Notes: generated from the sequence alone by a model not told the origin. DNA of 64,000 bases from Chloroflexota bacterium (GCA_026707745.1 JAPOWG010000103.1:1-64000), one strand, 5' to 3'; positions 18,721 through 29,800 are shown, numbered from the stretch's first letter. Numbers and translations are program-made.

Positions 18721-20322
18721 ATGGACTTGACTGGACTTTCGCTTACGACAATTACCTTGTTTATCCCGATGATCGGGCTCGCTGTATTGCTGTTCATGAA
18801 TGGCGAGACGCAGAGGGATAACATCAAATGGGTAGCCTTCGGCACGAGCATTGTCGCCTTTGTCGCGTCGGTCTTGATGTGGGTCAACTTTGATCCGAGC
18901 GTGGCCGAGCTTCAGATGGTGCAGCGCAATACCTGGGCCGAGGTATCGTTGGGCGAGTCGGTGATCAATATCAGCTACTTCGTAGGCGTTGACGGCATCA
19001 GTCTGCTTCTGGTGTTATTGACAACTTTCATCATGCCGATCGCTATCTTGGGATCCTTTGGCAGTCAGATCTTTGAAGAACGGGGACGTGAAAAGCTCTA
19101 TTACATCTTTATGATGCTTCTGGAATGGTCAATGATCGGTGTCTTCGTGATACATGACTTGATCATTTTCTATGTGTTCTGGGAGGTCACCCTGGTGCCG
19201 ATGTACTTCCTGATCGGTATCTGGGGCGCGGAAGAGCGGATATACGCCGCGGTCAAGTTTTTCCTCTACACGATGGCTGGTTCGATCTTGATGTTGATCG
19301 CCATCCTCTACGTTGGCAACAAATCCGGCACCTTCAGCACCTACAGCGCCGCGGGCGATGTCGGCGTCATCGAGATGGTGCATACGTACGAAGGCGAGGG
19401 CAGCTATTGGGACCCGGTCGCCGACGAGGAGGAAAACGCCGGATTCTTGCTCAGTTCTGTAGAAAGCTTCCTGTTTTTGGGATTTCTAGTGGCCTTCGCT
19501 ATCAAAGTGCCGATCTTTCCCTTCCACAGTTGGCTTCCCGACGCGCATGTGCAGGCGCCGACAGCCGGCTCAGTCATACTGGCGGGTGTCTTGCTGAAAA
19601 TGGGCACATATGGCATCGTGCGCTTTAATCTGACGATGTTTCCGGAAGCGGCGGTGGCTTGGGCGCCGACGATCGCTTTCCTCGGCGTTGTGGGGATCAT
19701 TTACGGCGCTTGGGTCAGCTATGCGCAGGACAACGTCAAGAAGCTGGTGGCATATTCCTCGGTCAGCCACCTGGGTTTCGTCGTACTGGGCATTTTCGCA
19801 TTGAACTCGCAGGGTTTGCAAGGCGCGACCTTGCAAATGGTCAATCATGGTATCAGCACCGGCGGTCTCTTCTTGATCGTGGGGATGCTCTATGAGCGCT
19901 GGCACACCAAGGAAATGGCGGATTACGGCGGTATCTGGAAGGTGATGCCCGCCTTCGGCGCGATCAGTTTGGTGATTTCCTTGAGCAGCATGGGCTTGCC
20001 CGGTTTGAACGGCTTCATCGGTGAATTCACGATCTTGATGGGTTCGCTGGGCAGCGAATACCTGGGCTTCGCCTTCACGCTGTTCGCGACCCTGGGCGTT
20101 ATCATGGCAGCGGTTTACCTTTTGAAGATGTTCCAGCACGTTTTCATGGGCGAGCACGAAAATCCGCTTTCCGACGAGGCGCGCTACAAATTGCAGTGGA
20201 ACGAGATCGCGGCTTTCATTCCGATCCTGATCATGATCTTCTGGATCGGCATCCAACCGATTGTCTTTTTCAATATGCTGGATATGTCGGTGGATAGCAT
20301 CGTGGCGCTGTTCGTCCCCTAG
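18721..20322 (+). CDS. nuoM: NADH-quinone oxidoreductase subunit M
   Basis: NuoM (533 residues) is the middle antiporter-like, proton-pumping subunit. The essential Glu in IFYVFWEVTLVPMYFLIG (helix 5) and the Lys-containing KVPIFPFHSWLPDAHVQAP are present, as is KKLVAYSSVSHLGFV. About 14 hydrophobic helices are evident. It starts 15 nt after nuoL behind AAGGAG. Confidence 0.97.
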   Translation: MDLTGLSLTTITLFIPMIGLAVLLFMNGETQRDNIKWVAFGTSIVAFVASVLMWVNFDPSVAELQMVQRNTWAEVSLGESVINISYFVGVDGISLLLVLLTTFIMPIAILGSFGSQIFEERGREKLYYIFMMLLEWSMIGVFVIHDLIIFYVFWEVTLVPMYFLIGIWGAEERIYAAVKFFLYTMAGSILMLIAILYVGNKSGTFSTYSAAGDVGVIEMVHTYEGEGSYWDPVADEEENAGFLLSSVESFLFLGFLVAFAIKVPIFPFHSWLPDAHVQAPTAGSVILAGVLLKMGTYGIVRFNLTMFPEAAVAWAPTIAFLGVVGIIYGAWVSYAQDNVKKLVAYSSVSHLGFVVLGIFALNSQGLQGATLQMVNHGISTGGLFLIVGMLYERWHTKEMADYGGIWKVMPAFGAISLVISLSSMGLPGLNGFIGEFTILMGSLGSEYLGFAFTLFATLGVIMAAVYLLKMFQHVFMGEHENPLSDEARYKLQWNEIAAFIPILIMIFWIGIQPIVFFNMLDMSVDSIVALFVP

Positions 20323-20330
20323 GAGACACC

Positions 20331-21869
20331 ATGTTTGAGACGCCCACTATCGCGGATTTTCTCGCTCAATCCAACCTGGCTTCGACATTGCCCGGCACAT
20401 TGCTGGTGCTATGGACGCTCATCCTGGTCTTGGTTGATCTCTTTTTGCCGGAGGAACGTCAACGCTGGACGCCTATCCTGGCTTGTATCGGGCTGGGCAT
20501 CAGCTTCCTGGTGAATTTGTTCGTTTATTCCCCGGCTGAAAGCGAACAGATCGCGCTGTACGGCATGTTCGTTGCCGATGCCTTCACCGGTTTTCTAAAT
20601 GTCGTGATCCTGGTCGCCACTTTGATCGCGATATTGATGAGTTGGGACTATCTCAATCGCGCCGATATTCACCGGGGCGAATACTATGTCCTGGCGCTTT
20701 TGTCTTCGGCTGGCGCCATGTTTATGGTCGGCGCCAACGACCTGATTATCATATTTGTGGCCTTGGAATTGCTTAGCATTCCGCTGTATATCTTGGCAGC
20801 ATTTCGCTCGATCAAGAACGACGGCAGCGACCTGGCGCTCAAATCCGAAGAAAGCGGCATGAAATACTTCATTCTGGGCGCGTTTTCCAGCGCATTTCTG
20901 GTCTTCGGATCGGCGCTGGTTTATGGCGCGACAGGCACCACCAACATCCCGGAGATCTTTTCGCTGGCTGGCGGTATCGCCGGCACCGTTTCGTCGGCGG
21001 CCTTTTATTTGATTATCGGCGCGGCGCTGCTCTTTGTAGGCTTGGGATTTAAGGTAGCGGTGGTACCCTTCCATATGTGGACGCCCGATGTTTACGAAGG
21101 CGCGCCCACGCCGGTTACTGCCTTTATGAGCGTGACTGCCAAGATTGGCGGTTTCGCCGCGATGCTGCGGCTTCTGGTCTCCGGTCTGGCCGCGCTGGTA
21201 ATCGCGGATGGAGAGCCGGTTGCCTGGCAAGCGACTGTGTCCCTTGTGGCTGTTTTGACCCTTATTCTCGGCAATTTTGTCGCGATTTCGCAAAAAAACC
21301 TGAAGCGCATGCTGGCCTATTCGTCGATCGCGCACGCCGGTTACATTCTTGTGGCTGTAGCTGCCACAGGAACGGCCGGTGTGGCTGACGCGGCGACTCA
21401 GAGCGCTTTGGTCTACATGCTGGCGTATATGTTCACCAATCTGGGCGCCTTCGCCGTCGTCATGTCGATTGAAAGAGAAGATGGCAGCGGCGGCAATATC
21501 GAGGACATTACCGGCTTGGCGCGATCACGTCCCTTGATGGCAATGGCGATGACGATCTTCATGCTGAGCTTAACCGGCATTCCGCTGACTGCTGGTTTTG
21601 TGGGCAAGTTCATGGTGTTCGCCGCGGCCGTGCAAGCGGGTCTGTTTGGTTTGGCTATTATCGGCGTGCTCACCAGCGTCGTCAGCGCCTTCTATTACAT
21701 GCGCGTGGTGGTCAACATGTACTTGCGCGACAGTTCAGGCGATTTGCAGCCAGCATTGGAAACATCAGCCGTAAGATGGGCGATCAACATTGCCCTGGCA
21801 GGCACGATGGTCTTCGGCGTCTTTTACCCGCTTGCCACGAACCTTGTGAGTTCGGTGAGCATCACTTGA
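20331..21869 (+). CDS. nuoN: NADH-quinone oxidoreductase subunit N
   Basis: NuoN (512 residues) is the third antiporter-like subunit, proximal in the membrane arm. FVALELLSIPLYILAAF carries the helix-5 Glu, and KVAVVPFHMWTPDVYEGAPTP plus LKRMLAYSSIAHAGYI are typical. It is the last gene of the operon and is followed by a terminator. Confidence 0.97.
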   Translation: MFETPTIADFLAQSNLASTLPGTLLVLWTLILVLVDLFLPEERQRWTPILACIGLGISFLVNLFVYSPAESEQIALYGMFVADAFTGFLNVVILVATLIAILMSWDYLNRADIHRGEYYVLALLSSAGAMFMVGANDLIIIFVALELLSIPLYILAAFRSIKNDGSDLALKSEESGMKYFILGAFSSAFLVFGSALVYGATGTTNIPEIFSLAGGIAGTVSSAAFYLIIGAALLFVGLGFKVAVVPFHMWTPDVYEGAPTPVTAFMSVTAKIGGFAAMLRLLVSGLAALVIADGEPVAWQATVSLVAVLTLILGNFVAISQKNLKRMLAYSSIAHAGYILVAVAATGTAGVADAATQSALVYMLAYMFTNLGAFAVVMSIEREDGSGGNIEDITGLARSRPLMAMAMTIFMLSLTGIPLTAGFVGKFMVFAAAVQAGLFGLAIIGVLTSVVSAFYYMRVVVNMYLRDSSGDLQPALETSAVRWAINIALAGTMVFGVFYPLATNLVSSVSIT

Positions 21870-21909
21870 GTTGCCAAAGCGCGGTACATATCGGAATCAT
21901 CGAACGACG

Positions 21910-21936
21910 AGGCGAGGCTTGCGCCCGCCTTTTTTG
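21910..21936 (+). terminator. Terminator of the nuo operon
   Basis: AGGCG (21910-21914) plus inner pairs form an imperfect hairpin with CGCCT near 21926-21930, followed directly by a run of T. It lies 40 nt after nuoN. Confidence 0.65.
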
Positions 21937-21966
21937 TTTGCAGGTTTGCTGACGAATTGAGGGGCG

Positions 21967-22884
21967 ATGTCGACGCGAGAGCGTGAGGGATTTCTGTGGA
22001 TTCTGGCTGCGGCCATTGGTTTCGCCTTTATCCCGACGATCGTCAAAACGGTTTACAACCATTCGAACTTTGAACCGCTCGACCTGGCTGTTTGGCGCTT
22101 CATCCTGGCGGCGCCGCTCATGTGGATACTGGTCGGACTAAGAAGCCGCTCGCAGGGTCCATCGCGAGGCAAAGGCATATCGCCAATCGGCTCAGCATTC
22201 ATAGGACTGCTGTTTGCAGCGGCTGTCCTGTGCGCATTTTTCGCGCTGCAACGCTTGCCTGGCAGCACCTATGTTGTCTTGTTCTTCACATATCCGGCAA
22301 TGATCGTACTCCTGTCGGCATTTCTTGGCGAAGCGATCTCTCCACGCGCCTGGTTAGCACTGGCGCTGGCTCTTGTCGGAGTCGGACTCACGGTGCCGGA
22401 CTTCATCGTGCCCGATGCCGTCGATCCGGTAGGCGCGATTCTGGCGCTGATTAACGCGGCAATTGTCGCCGCATATTATTTGATGGCGCGGCGTGTCCTG
22501 GCGGGGGTCGAGGACATTTCCCGGGCCAGTGCCCATATGATGGGCGCCACGCTTCTGATCTTGCTGCTCTCTTTGCCGGTGCGGGGTCTGCAGCTTCCGC
22601 AGAACCCGGCAACGCTTGTCGGCCTCTCTTGCATTGCGACATTGGGCACGGTGCTGCCGGTATTCGCTACCAACATCGCGATCCAGCGAATTGGACCAGC
22701 GCGCGCTTCTCTGGTCAGCACCATCGAACCAGTCCTGGCGATGATCGTGGCCATGATCTTGCTTGGTGAAGTGATCGTAGCCCTGCAATGGTTGGGCGCA
22801 GCGCTGATAGTCGGAAGCGTTGTCATATTGCAATTGGGAGCCAGCGACAAAGTTAATATCAATATTGCTCACGAGGCGGGATAG
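21967..22884 (+). CDS. EamA/DMT-family membrane permease
   Basis: This 305-residue protein has ten hydrophobic helices arranged as two EamA repeats, typical of drug/metabolite transporters that export small molecules. Typical patches are LWILAAAIGFAFIPTIVK near the start, VVLFFTYPAMIVLLSAFLGE and, in the second repeat, ASLVSTIEPVLAMIVAMILLGE. The start has GAGGGG directly upstream. The substrate cannot be told. The next gene follows after 10 nt, so they may be cotranscribed. Confidence 0.85.
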   Translation: MSTREREGFLWILAAAIGFAFIPTIVKTVYNHSNFEPLDLAVWRFILAAPLMWILVGLRSRSQGPSRGKGISPIGSAFIGLLFAAAVLCAFFALQRLPGSTYVVLFFTYPAMIVLLSAFLGEAISPRAWLALALALVGVGLTVPDFIVPDAVDPVGAILALINAAIVAAYYLMARRVLAGVEDISRASAHMMGATLLILLLSLPVRGLQLPQNPATLVGLSCIATLGTVLPVFATNIAIQRIGPARASLVSTIEPVLAMIVAMILLGEVIVALQWLGAALIVGSVVILQLGASDKVNINIAHEAG

Positions 22885-22894
22885 GTGTTAGAGT

Positions 22895-23431
22895 ATGTCC
22901 ATGGCCGCTACACCGGAACGACTTTCCAAGGACTTGCTGAACGACTTCAAACGCAATCGTGAAGGTCGGCTGTCGTCTCGGCAATGGCTGGAGTTGATCA
23001 CCGAACCGCTGACGTCGCTTCTGCTACTGTCTGTGCCGCTGGCCCTGCTGCTGGGACGTTATGGCATGGCAGGCCGTCTCTTGGTAGTCGCGCTAATCCT
23101 GGGTTTCTTGGCGACTATCGCGATGCGCGCGATTCGTTTTTCGCGGGTCAACCTTTGCTTTCGCGTCCTCTATCCCGAAGAGATCCATCCGCGCTGGCGG
23201 TTTTGGAAGAAGACAACCCTTGCCAGCAGGTCGGGCGAGTCGGTCCGCTTCGACAAGCGTATCGCCAGCAAAGTCAAATTGCAGCCTGATCAGGGCTTAT
23301 GCGTCTACTATTTTGATTTTGGAGAGCGCCGTGTGTTGATCAGCATGATTCCGGAAGAGCACCCGAAGGCGGATCTTGCCGAACCGAGCGCATCCTTCGT
23401 CAATCGTGGCGGGCGGATTTTCGCCGATTAG
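22895..23431 (+). CDS. Small membrane protein of unknown function
   Basis: This 178-residue protein starts 10 nt after the EamA permease. A polar N-terminus (about 1-35) is followed by two adjacent hydrophobic helices (about 38-55 and 59-76) and then a basic soluble domain of about 100 residues with alternating beta-like patterns, for example GLCVYYFDFGERRVLISMI. I do not recognise the family. The layout is that of a membrane-anchored protein with a cytoplasmic domain. Confidence 0.65.
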   Translation: MSMAATPERLSKDLLNDFKRNREGRLSSRQWLELITEPLTSLLLLSVPLALLLGRYGMAGRLLVVALILGFLATIAMRAIRFSRVNLCFRVLYPEEIHPRWRFWKKTTLASRSGESVRFDKRIASKVKLQPDQGLCVYYFDFGERRVLISMIPEEHPKADLAEPSASFVNRGGRIFAD

Positions 23432-23441
23432 CGAAGTCCGA

Positions 23442-24251
23442 CTATAGACGTTCCAGCATTTCTAGGACTTCAGTTCCGTCTTCCTCCACCCATACACCGC
23501 ATTGACCGCCGCCCTGGCTGACTTCCAAGTCGACTGTACTGCCATCAAAGCGCAGCACAGGATGATAATACTTCGCCACTTGATCGGCATCGGCATCGAT
23601 ATAATGGCCGATCAGGGCACGGCGGAATCTTGACGGGGAACTATTAGGGAAGCTGCCGTGGATCAATTGACCGTTGAAGAAAAAAACGTCTCCCGCTTTC
23701 ATGATCACGGGCTCGGGTTGCATGTTAGCGGACAGCGGAACGGTCACATCCGTGAAGCTCTGCGTGGTATCGGCGTCCTCTGGACACAAGACAGGCAGGC
23801 TATGACTGCCCGGGACGACCTGTAAGCAGCCATTTTCCTCGTCGCAGTCATCCAGCGCCATCCAGGCGGCAATGCAGGTGCCCGGCCGGACGCGCAAATA
23901 ATACTGATCTTGGTGCAAGGCTTGGCCACGCGCGCCGGGAGGCTTGAAGTACAGCATCGTCTGTACGGCTAAAGGCGCTTTGCCCAGCAACTGTACAAAG
24001 ACGGCTTCCAACCGCGGTTCCAGCATCCAGTCAAGGCTTATTTGGTCCCAGCGGTGCATGTGAATCAGGCGCGGAAAAGCCTTGAGCGGATCTGACGCCT
24101 TGCTGTCCACCCCGCTGAAATCGCCTTCATAGCTCCCAGCGCGGCGCATCCCCATATAGTGCTCACGAAATGCAGCGACTTCACCGCCAGTAAACAGCCC
24201 CGAAGCGATGACGTGCCCATGTTCCTGGAAGCCTTTCACATCCACCCGCAT
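23442..24251 (-). CDS. Phytanoyl-CoA dioxygenase (PhyH) family protein
   Basis: This 269-residue protein has the double-stranded beta-helix signature of Fe(II)/2-oxoglutarate dioxygenases. The metal-binding HxD is LHQDQYYLR (His113, Asp115), the distal His is in GQLIHGS (His198), and a nearby Arg (208-211) would bind 2-oxoglutarate. VVPGSHSLP is the usual PhyH turn. Such enzymes hydroxylate varied small molecules; the substrate here is unknown. It is convergent with the gene to the left (11 nt apart) and divergent from the YbaK-like gene. A GGGAG site precedes the ATG. Confidence 0.85.
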   Translation of the reverse strand: MRVDVKGFQEHGHVIASGLFTGGEVAAFREHYMGMRRAGSYEGDFSGVDSKASDPLKAFPRLIHMHRWDQISLDWMLEPRLEAVFVQLLGKAPLAVQTMLYFKPPGARGQALHQDQYYLRVRPGTCIAAWMALDDCDEENGCLQVVPGSHSLPVLCPEDADTTQSFTDVTVPLSANMQPEPVIMKAGDVFFFNGQLIHGSFPNSSPSRFRRALIGHYIDADADQVAKYYHPVLRFDGSTVDLEVSQGGGQCGVWVEEDGTEVLEMLERL

Positions 24252-24274
24252 GTGCGCTCTCCCTCAAGCTATCG

Positions 24275-24304
24275 TTGCCCGATTCATTATGGCTGAATTA
24301 CAAT
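24275..24304 (+). promoter_or_regulatory. Promoter of the YbaK-like gene
   Basis: TTGCCC at 24275-24280 and TACAAT at 24299-24304 are spaced by 18 nt, giving a leader of about 27 nt. The region is shared with the divergent dioxygenase gene. Confidence 0.5.
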
Positions 24305-24337
24305 TGCGCTCGATAGTCTATCCGAATCGGAGCCTTC

Positions 24338-24823
24338 ATGCAAGCAATGGGCACTAAGGATGTACAACTTGCTCTTGAGCGACTGGAGCTTGAAATCGAA
24401 ATCATCGAATTCGACAGTTCAACCGCAACGTCACAGCAGGCAGCGGACAACGTTCGCTGCGAATTGGGGCAGATCGTCAAGAGCCTTGGTTTCTTGATTG
24501 AGAAATCAAAGCCGATTCTTGTTTTGGCAAGTGGCGATCAGTCCGTCGATGATCGAAAGTTGGCGTCTCTATTTCACGTAGGGCGCAAGAAAGTTCGCAT
24601 GATGAACCCGGAGCAATGCCTGTCAATCCTGGGTTATTCGCCAGGCGGCGTCCCGCCGCTAGGTCATCGAAGGCCTGACATACGCGTGATAATTGATGAT
24701 AATCTTCGCCGATATGACATCGTTTATGCGGCGGGTGGAGCGGCAAACGCGATATTCCCGATTGAGCTCGCGGTCTTGCGGGATGTGACGAAGGCGGACT
24801 TTGCCGACATAGCCAGAACCTAG
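24338..24823 (+). CDS. YbaK/ProX-type aminoacyl-tRNA deacylase domain protein
   Basis: This 161-residue single-domain protein resembles the YbaK/ProX family, which hydrolyses wrongly charged tRNAs in trans. Family features include TSQQAADNVRCELGQIVKSL (about 30-49), ILVLASGDQSVD, a conserved Lys in the KKVRMMNPEQC region, and GYSPGGVPPLGH, the substrate-pocket motif. The start ATG has GGAG five bases upstream. The precise substrate within the family cannot be called. Confidence 0.85.
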   Translation: MQAMGTKDVQLALERLELEIEIIEFDSSTATSQQAADNVRCELGQIVKSLGFLIEKSKPILVLASGDQSVDDRKLASLFHVGRKKVRMMNPEQCLSILGYSPGGVPPLGHRRPDIRVIIDDNLRRYDIVYAAGGAANAIFPIELAVLRDVTKADFADIART

Positions 24824-24835
24824 CGGGCACACGTA

Positions 24836-26764
24836 CTAGGCGTCGGATTCAACATTCAAAGTTGTCAGATAATAAAGCGTGCCGATCACGTCGCCGCTAA
24901 CATAGTTCAAGGTGAGTTCGTTTCCGGTGATTGTCTCCACAAAGCCGAGCAAAAGCGGATAGCTGCCTGTCTCGATATTGCAGGGAACCTGCAGCAGCGA
25001 GTGATCGCGATAATACTTGTTCGCTACCCAGTCGCTGGTGAATACATTGGCAGGTACGGAGGGCGTTCTCGCCAGCTGGCCATCTCCATCGCTGTCAGCG
25101 AGGATGATATTGAGTGTGTACGGCGTGCTGTCTTCGGCTTCGAGTTGCCACCAGCTTTCTACCCTGACGTCTTGGCAAGGCTGGACATCAACAGAATCCA
25201 GCAGCGACCAATCGAAGAGCTGCATGCTATCGCCGGCGATGAGCAGGGGTTCCTCACTTTGCGGGGCGCGCATGTATTCGCTCAATTCATAGGACGTGTG
25301 ATATGGCTCGTCCCAGCGCGTCGTTCGAACAAAGGCATAGTTTCGATTGAGCCAGTCCTGAATGTTTTTGCCCCAACGGTTGCCGTCGCCTTGCCGCAGG
25401 AGCCATAACTGACTGTGACTGCGCTTGGGATCGAAGTTTACGGGATCGAAACTTGTGTAGGTATTGGCCAGGCGATCGGGATATGTGGGCGGATGCGCGC
25501 TGTCATTGGATCCGATCACATGGAACATGCGCTCCTTGGACATTTGATCCGGCGTAAAGTCCATCAGAAAATAGGCAGCGGGACTTAGCCAGCGCCAAGC
25601 CCAGTCGAACTCGGTGAGTAGTATGCTGTCGTTCTCGTAACGCTGAGCCATGGTGGCGACGATTTCGCGATAGGGTGCGTTGCTGGGTTGGATGAATATG
25701 TTCTGAGGCGCCATCACGTAGAGCAATAGCAGCATGATGCCGCCCGCTTGGACGGGCAAGGTACGCAAGCCCAAAGCCATCAAAAGCGCAATCAGCATGA
25801 CAACAGATTGCAAGCCTCGCGCATTCAGGCTGCCGTAAATCGTATTCGCCAAGCCAGCCGTGAGAAGCGTAGCGAGCAGCAACACTAATGGAAAAAACAG
25901 ATTCCAATGTGCCCGCCAACGCAATGGGGTGAAGGCGTCGCTGGTTAAACCGCGCTGCCGCAGCAGCCGCGGCGCGAACAAGCTAAGCAAGAGCAGAAAA
26001 CCGAAGACGATCTCGGGGCGGAAGTGCAGGTGCTGGTAAAGCTCATCCGGGAGATCAACATAGTACCCGCCGGAAAAGGGACCCAGCATGACGCCGAGCA
26101 AAGGAATGATCCAAGCGGAAAAAGACAGGGCTATGAATACCCACATCAACAAGGAATTCAGATATACCCGGCGCCGCGCGCGGTGAAAAACTATAAGAAA
26201 CACCGCATGTGCCGCGAATATGTAGAATGCGAAAAAATGTGTATAGATCGCCGCCATACCAAGAACCACGTACAGGATCATCAATGTCGAGCCTGGTTTG
26301 ACGAGCCAGCGATAGAATGCCAGGTGCAAAGCGGTGGTCAGGGCGACCAGCATGGCATAGGGGCGAAACTCGTACATGCCGTTGGCTGCGAAGCCATAGA
26401 CACCCAGCAGCGCCACCGCATAAAGCGCGGCTCTGCGATCGATTAGCTGTCTTCCCAGCAGGAAAACCAGAGCATAGGTTAGCAGGTTGAGCAATTGCGA
26501 CGACCAGCGAGTGATCGCTTCGGCTACCCCGAAACTATCCACCCAAAAGTCGGCGAAGAGGCGCCAGCCGGGCGGATGCACATCGCCCGCCATCCAGCGC
26601 ACGATTTCCGGCGGCGATTTGATCAATGCCGCATGAATCGAGTTTATCTCGTCTTCACGATAGTTGCGTCCCGCGTAAACCTGTGTGTGCAGGACTGTGA
26701 TCAGCAGCATCAGGAGCGCAATTGCCAGGGTGCTTGCGGCTGCCGCAACTCTTTCATTCGTCAT
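24836..26764 (-). CDS. GT-C fold membrane glycosyltransferase-like protein
   Basis: This 642-residue protein has an N-terminal membrane helix, an acidic motif right after it (YREDEINSIH, around 35-45) and about ten further helices up to residue 360. A soluble C-terminal region of about 270 residues follows. A membrane helix followed by an extracellular Asp-Glu pair, with a later DVHPPGW, is the layout of GT-C enzymes such as PMT/ArnT, which use lipid-linked sugars on the outer face of the membrane. Acceptor and donor are unknown. The C-terminal domain (about 490-642) looks beta-rich and carbohydrate-binding-like, but this is a guess. Confidence 0.7.
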   Translation of the reverse strand: MTNERVAAAASTLAIALLMLLITVLHTQVYAGRNYREDEINSIHAALIKSPPEIVRWMAGDVHPPGWRLFADFWVDSFGVAEAITRWSSQLLNLLTYALVFLLGRQLIDRRAALYAVALLGVYGFAANGMYEFRPYAMLVALTTALHLAFYRWLVKPGSTLMILYVVLGMAAIYTHFFAFYIFAAHAVFLIVFHRARRRVYLNSLLMWVFIALSFSAWIIPLLGVMLGPFSGGYYVDLPDELYQHLHFRPEIVFGFLLLLSLFAPRLLRQRGLTSDAFTPLRWRAHWNLFFPLVLLLATLLTAGLANTIYGSLNARGLQSVVMLIALLMALGLRTLPVQAGGIMLLLLYVMAPQNIFIQPSNAPYREIVATMAQRYENDSILLTEFDWAWRWLSPAAYFLMDFTPDQMSKERMFHVIGSNDSAHPPTYPDRLANTYTSFDPVNFDPKRSHSQLWLLRQGDGNRWGKNIQDWLNRNYAFVRTTRWDEPYHTSYELSEYMRAPQSEEPLLIAGDSMQLFDWSLLDSVDVQPCQDVRVESWWQLEAEDSTPYTLNIILADSDGDGQLARTPSVPANVFTSDWVANKYYRDHSLLQVPCNIETGSYPLLLGFVETITGNELTLNYVSGDVIGTLYYLTTLNVESDA

Positions 26765-26801
26765 GAAAGCGGCACCTGTTGATTCTAGGCTGGATATGCC
26801 A

Positions 26802-29800
26802 TTAGTCTAGCACTCTTGAGATGGGGCTGCCATTTGGTCTCGCCATTGCCAACAGGTCGAGCTTGTCCTGCAGATCTCGCAGCAAGTCAAGTAAACGGCT
26901 TTGCCAGATACCCTGTTCGGCGGGGAACCGCACATCCGTGCGGGTAACATCGACTTCGGAGCCAAGCGCGAAAGACAATAGGCCCCGGTTGATCTTGGCT
27001 AGATAGGGAAGTCTGATTTGGACATCGCCGCGCGGCATGCTGACATGCGTCGCGTGAATCGTTTGCGCCAGCGCCTTGACTTCGATCTGATACATCAGAC
27101 CCTCGACCGCAACCGGCAACTGACCGAAGCGATCTATCAATTCATTCCTCATCGCCTCTACATCCTCTACGCTTTGGATGTTGCCGATGCGACGATAGAG
27201 TTGCAAGCGCAGCGCCATCTCGGGTATCCAATCGGTTGGGATGTACGCGGGCAAGGGCAAGTCGATCACTATACGTTCGCGGGAAGAAGCGGAACCCGAT
27301 TCCACGCCGCCGTCATCCGGAGCGCGCTTCTGGTCTTGCACCGCCTGTTTAAGCATATCAGTGTAAAGATGTAGTCCGACGCTTTCTATGTTGCCCGATT
27401 GCCGCGTACTGAGAATGTCGCCGCTGCCGCGTAGCTCTAGGTCTCTTATGGCGACCTGAAAGCCCGCGCCAAGTTTGGTGTTTTCGGAGAGTGTTTCCAG
27501 CCGCTCGCGGGCTTCTTGTGTGAGCGAACCCGGCGCGTGAAAGAAGTAGGCATAAGCTTGTTGCGCCGAGCGCCCGACACGGCCGCGCAATTGATATAGC
27601 TGTGCCATGCCAAAGTGATCGGCGCGATCGACGATTAAGGTATTGACCCGGGGCATGTCGATGCCGTTCTCGATGATCGAGGTCGAAATCAAAATATCGT
27701 ATTCCCCGCGCGAGAACGCCGCCATCACGTTTTCCAATGCTCGCGGGGGCATCTGTCCATGTGCGACGGCGAGGGTCGCTTCCGGCACTATGCGCTCGAT
27801 TCTGTTGCGAATGATGTGAATGGAATTGACGCGATTATGCACGACAAAGACCTGGCCGCCGCGTTCTAATTCGCGCATGATGGCCAGGCGCGTCAACTTG
27901 GTGTCCCATGATCCTACTTGCGTGATAACCGGCAGACGTTCTTCGGGCGCGGTTTGAATCATACTGATGTCGCGAATGCCGCTCAAGCTAAGATAGAGCG
28001 TACGTGGTATCGGTGTCGCGGTGAGCGTCAAAATGTCGATCTGGGCGCGCAGCTTTTTGAAATGCTCTTTATGCTTGACGCCAAATCGCTGCTCTTCGTC
28101 GATGATCATCAGACCAAGTTCCTTGAATTCGATATCCGCGGAAAGCAGACGGTGGGTCCCAATGACGATGTCCACTTCTCCGCTGGCGATTTGATTCACG
28201 ATGACATTTTGTTGAGCCTTGCTTCGAAATCGCGACAGCATCTCGACCTTGATCGGGAAGGCGGCCAAGCGTGATTTGACGTTGTCATAGTGCTGCTGCG
28301 CAAGTACTGTGGTTGGAACGAGTATGGCCACTTGCATGCCGTCTTGTACAGCCTTGAACGCGGCGCGCAAGGCGACTTCGGTTTTGCCGAAACCGACGTC
28401 GCCACAGATCAGGCGATCCATGGGAGTGCCGCTCTGCATATCCGACTTGACTTCTTGAATGACGCGCACTTGATCTTCGGTCTCGACAAAGGCAAAGTTG
28501 GCTTCCATCTCATGTTGCCAGGCGCTGTCAGCGCTGAAGGCATACCCTTGGGCGCGGGCGCGCTCGCGATAGATTGCCAGCAAATCTTTCGCTTCTTCCT
28601 GGGCATTGCGGCGCGCCTTTTCTCTCACTTTCAGCCATTGCTCGGGCTTGCCAAGCTTGTTGAGCTTGGGTGGGGTCTCGTCCGCGCCCACATAACGAGA
28701 AAGGCGATCTGCTTGGTGGATCGGCACATACAAGGTATCTGTGCCGTGATATTCGACGAGCAGGAACTCACGCTCTGTAGTATTGACCGTGCGATGTCGC
28801 ATACCCATGAACTTGCCGATACCGTAATCGACATGAACGACATGTGTACCTTCCGACCAGTCCATGTAGGCGGTTTCCGGCGTCTTGCTGCTTCGTCGAG
28901 CGGTTGTCTCGCGCCGGCGCCTTGGCTCGGGCCGCGTCCAGCCGAAGATTTCGGCGTCCGTCACACAGTGAAGCGTGCCATCGTCGCTATGCAGCGACCA
29001 GCCTTCCGCCATAGAGCCGCGAACAAAATGCAATGCGCCCGCTTCGGGAGGGTCGACGATCGACTGCGATTTCGGTATGAATGCGGATGCATCCTGCTCG
29101 TACCAGAGGTTTTCCAGGCGTTCAACCTGCTCGGTGACGATCACAACTCGGTCGCCGCGGTTGCGGTATTGTCGCGCTTGGTTCAACATGCTTCGCAACT
29201 GGCCGCCAAATCTTTGGCCAGGTTGAAACAGGCGCGCTTCCCCATCAACTTGAAAGTTGGACAGATCAATGCTGGGCCGAGACGAAATCTGCCGCTGTAT
29301 GCTGTCCCAGGGCAGATACGGTTTGGGATGATTCGCGGCGATCTGATACGAATTGAGGGCGTCGGCGCGGTTTGCTTCCGCGCGAGACATAAGCTCGTCG
29401 ACGGCTGCTTCCATTGCAGCCACGTCTTCTATGAGAATCAGACTGTTTTCGGGAAGATAGTCCAGCAAACACGCCGGCTGCTCATAGGCATAGGGCAAGT
29501 AGTATTCAAGCAGTGGAAAGGTCATCCCTTCTTTCATCGAATCGATATCGGAATGAACGCTGGCGTGTTCTGCATCGTCATTTGATATAGACTGGGCCGA
29601 TTGAGCCAGGATTTCGCCAACTGACGTCATCAAGCGTGGCAATGCCTCTCTGGCAGGCACGATAGCTGTTGAGCGCAGCCGCCTGATGCTGCGCTGATCG
29701 TTGGGGTCGAATAGACGCAAGCTTTCGATTTCATCGTCGAAAAACTCTATCCGCAGGGGATACTCTTCCGCCAAAGGAAAGATATCCAGGATGCCTCCCC

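Noticed and set aside
28290..29585. 431-residue open frame antisense to mfd
   Set aside because: It is fully inside mfd, which has complete motifs; no promoter or independent signal is seen.
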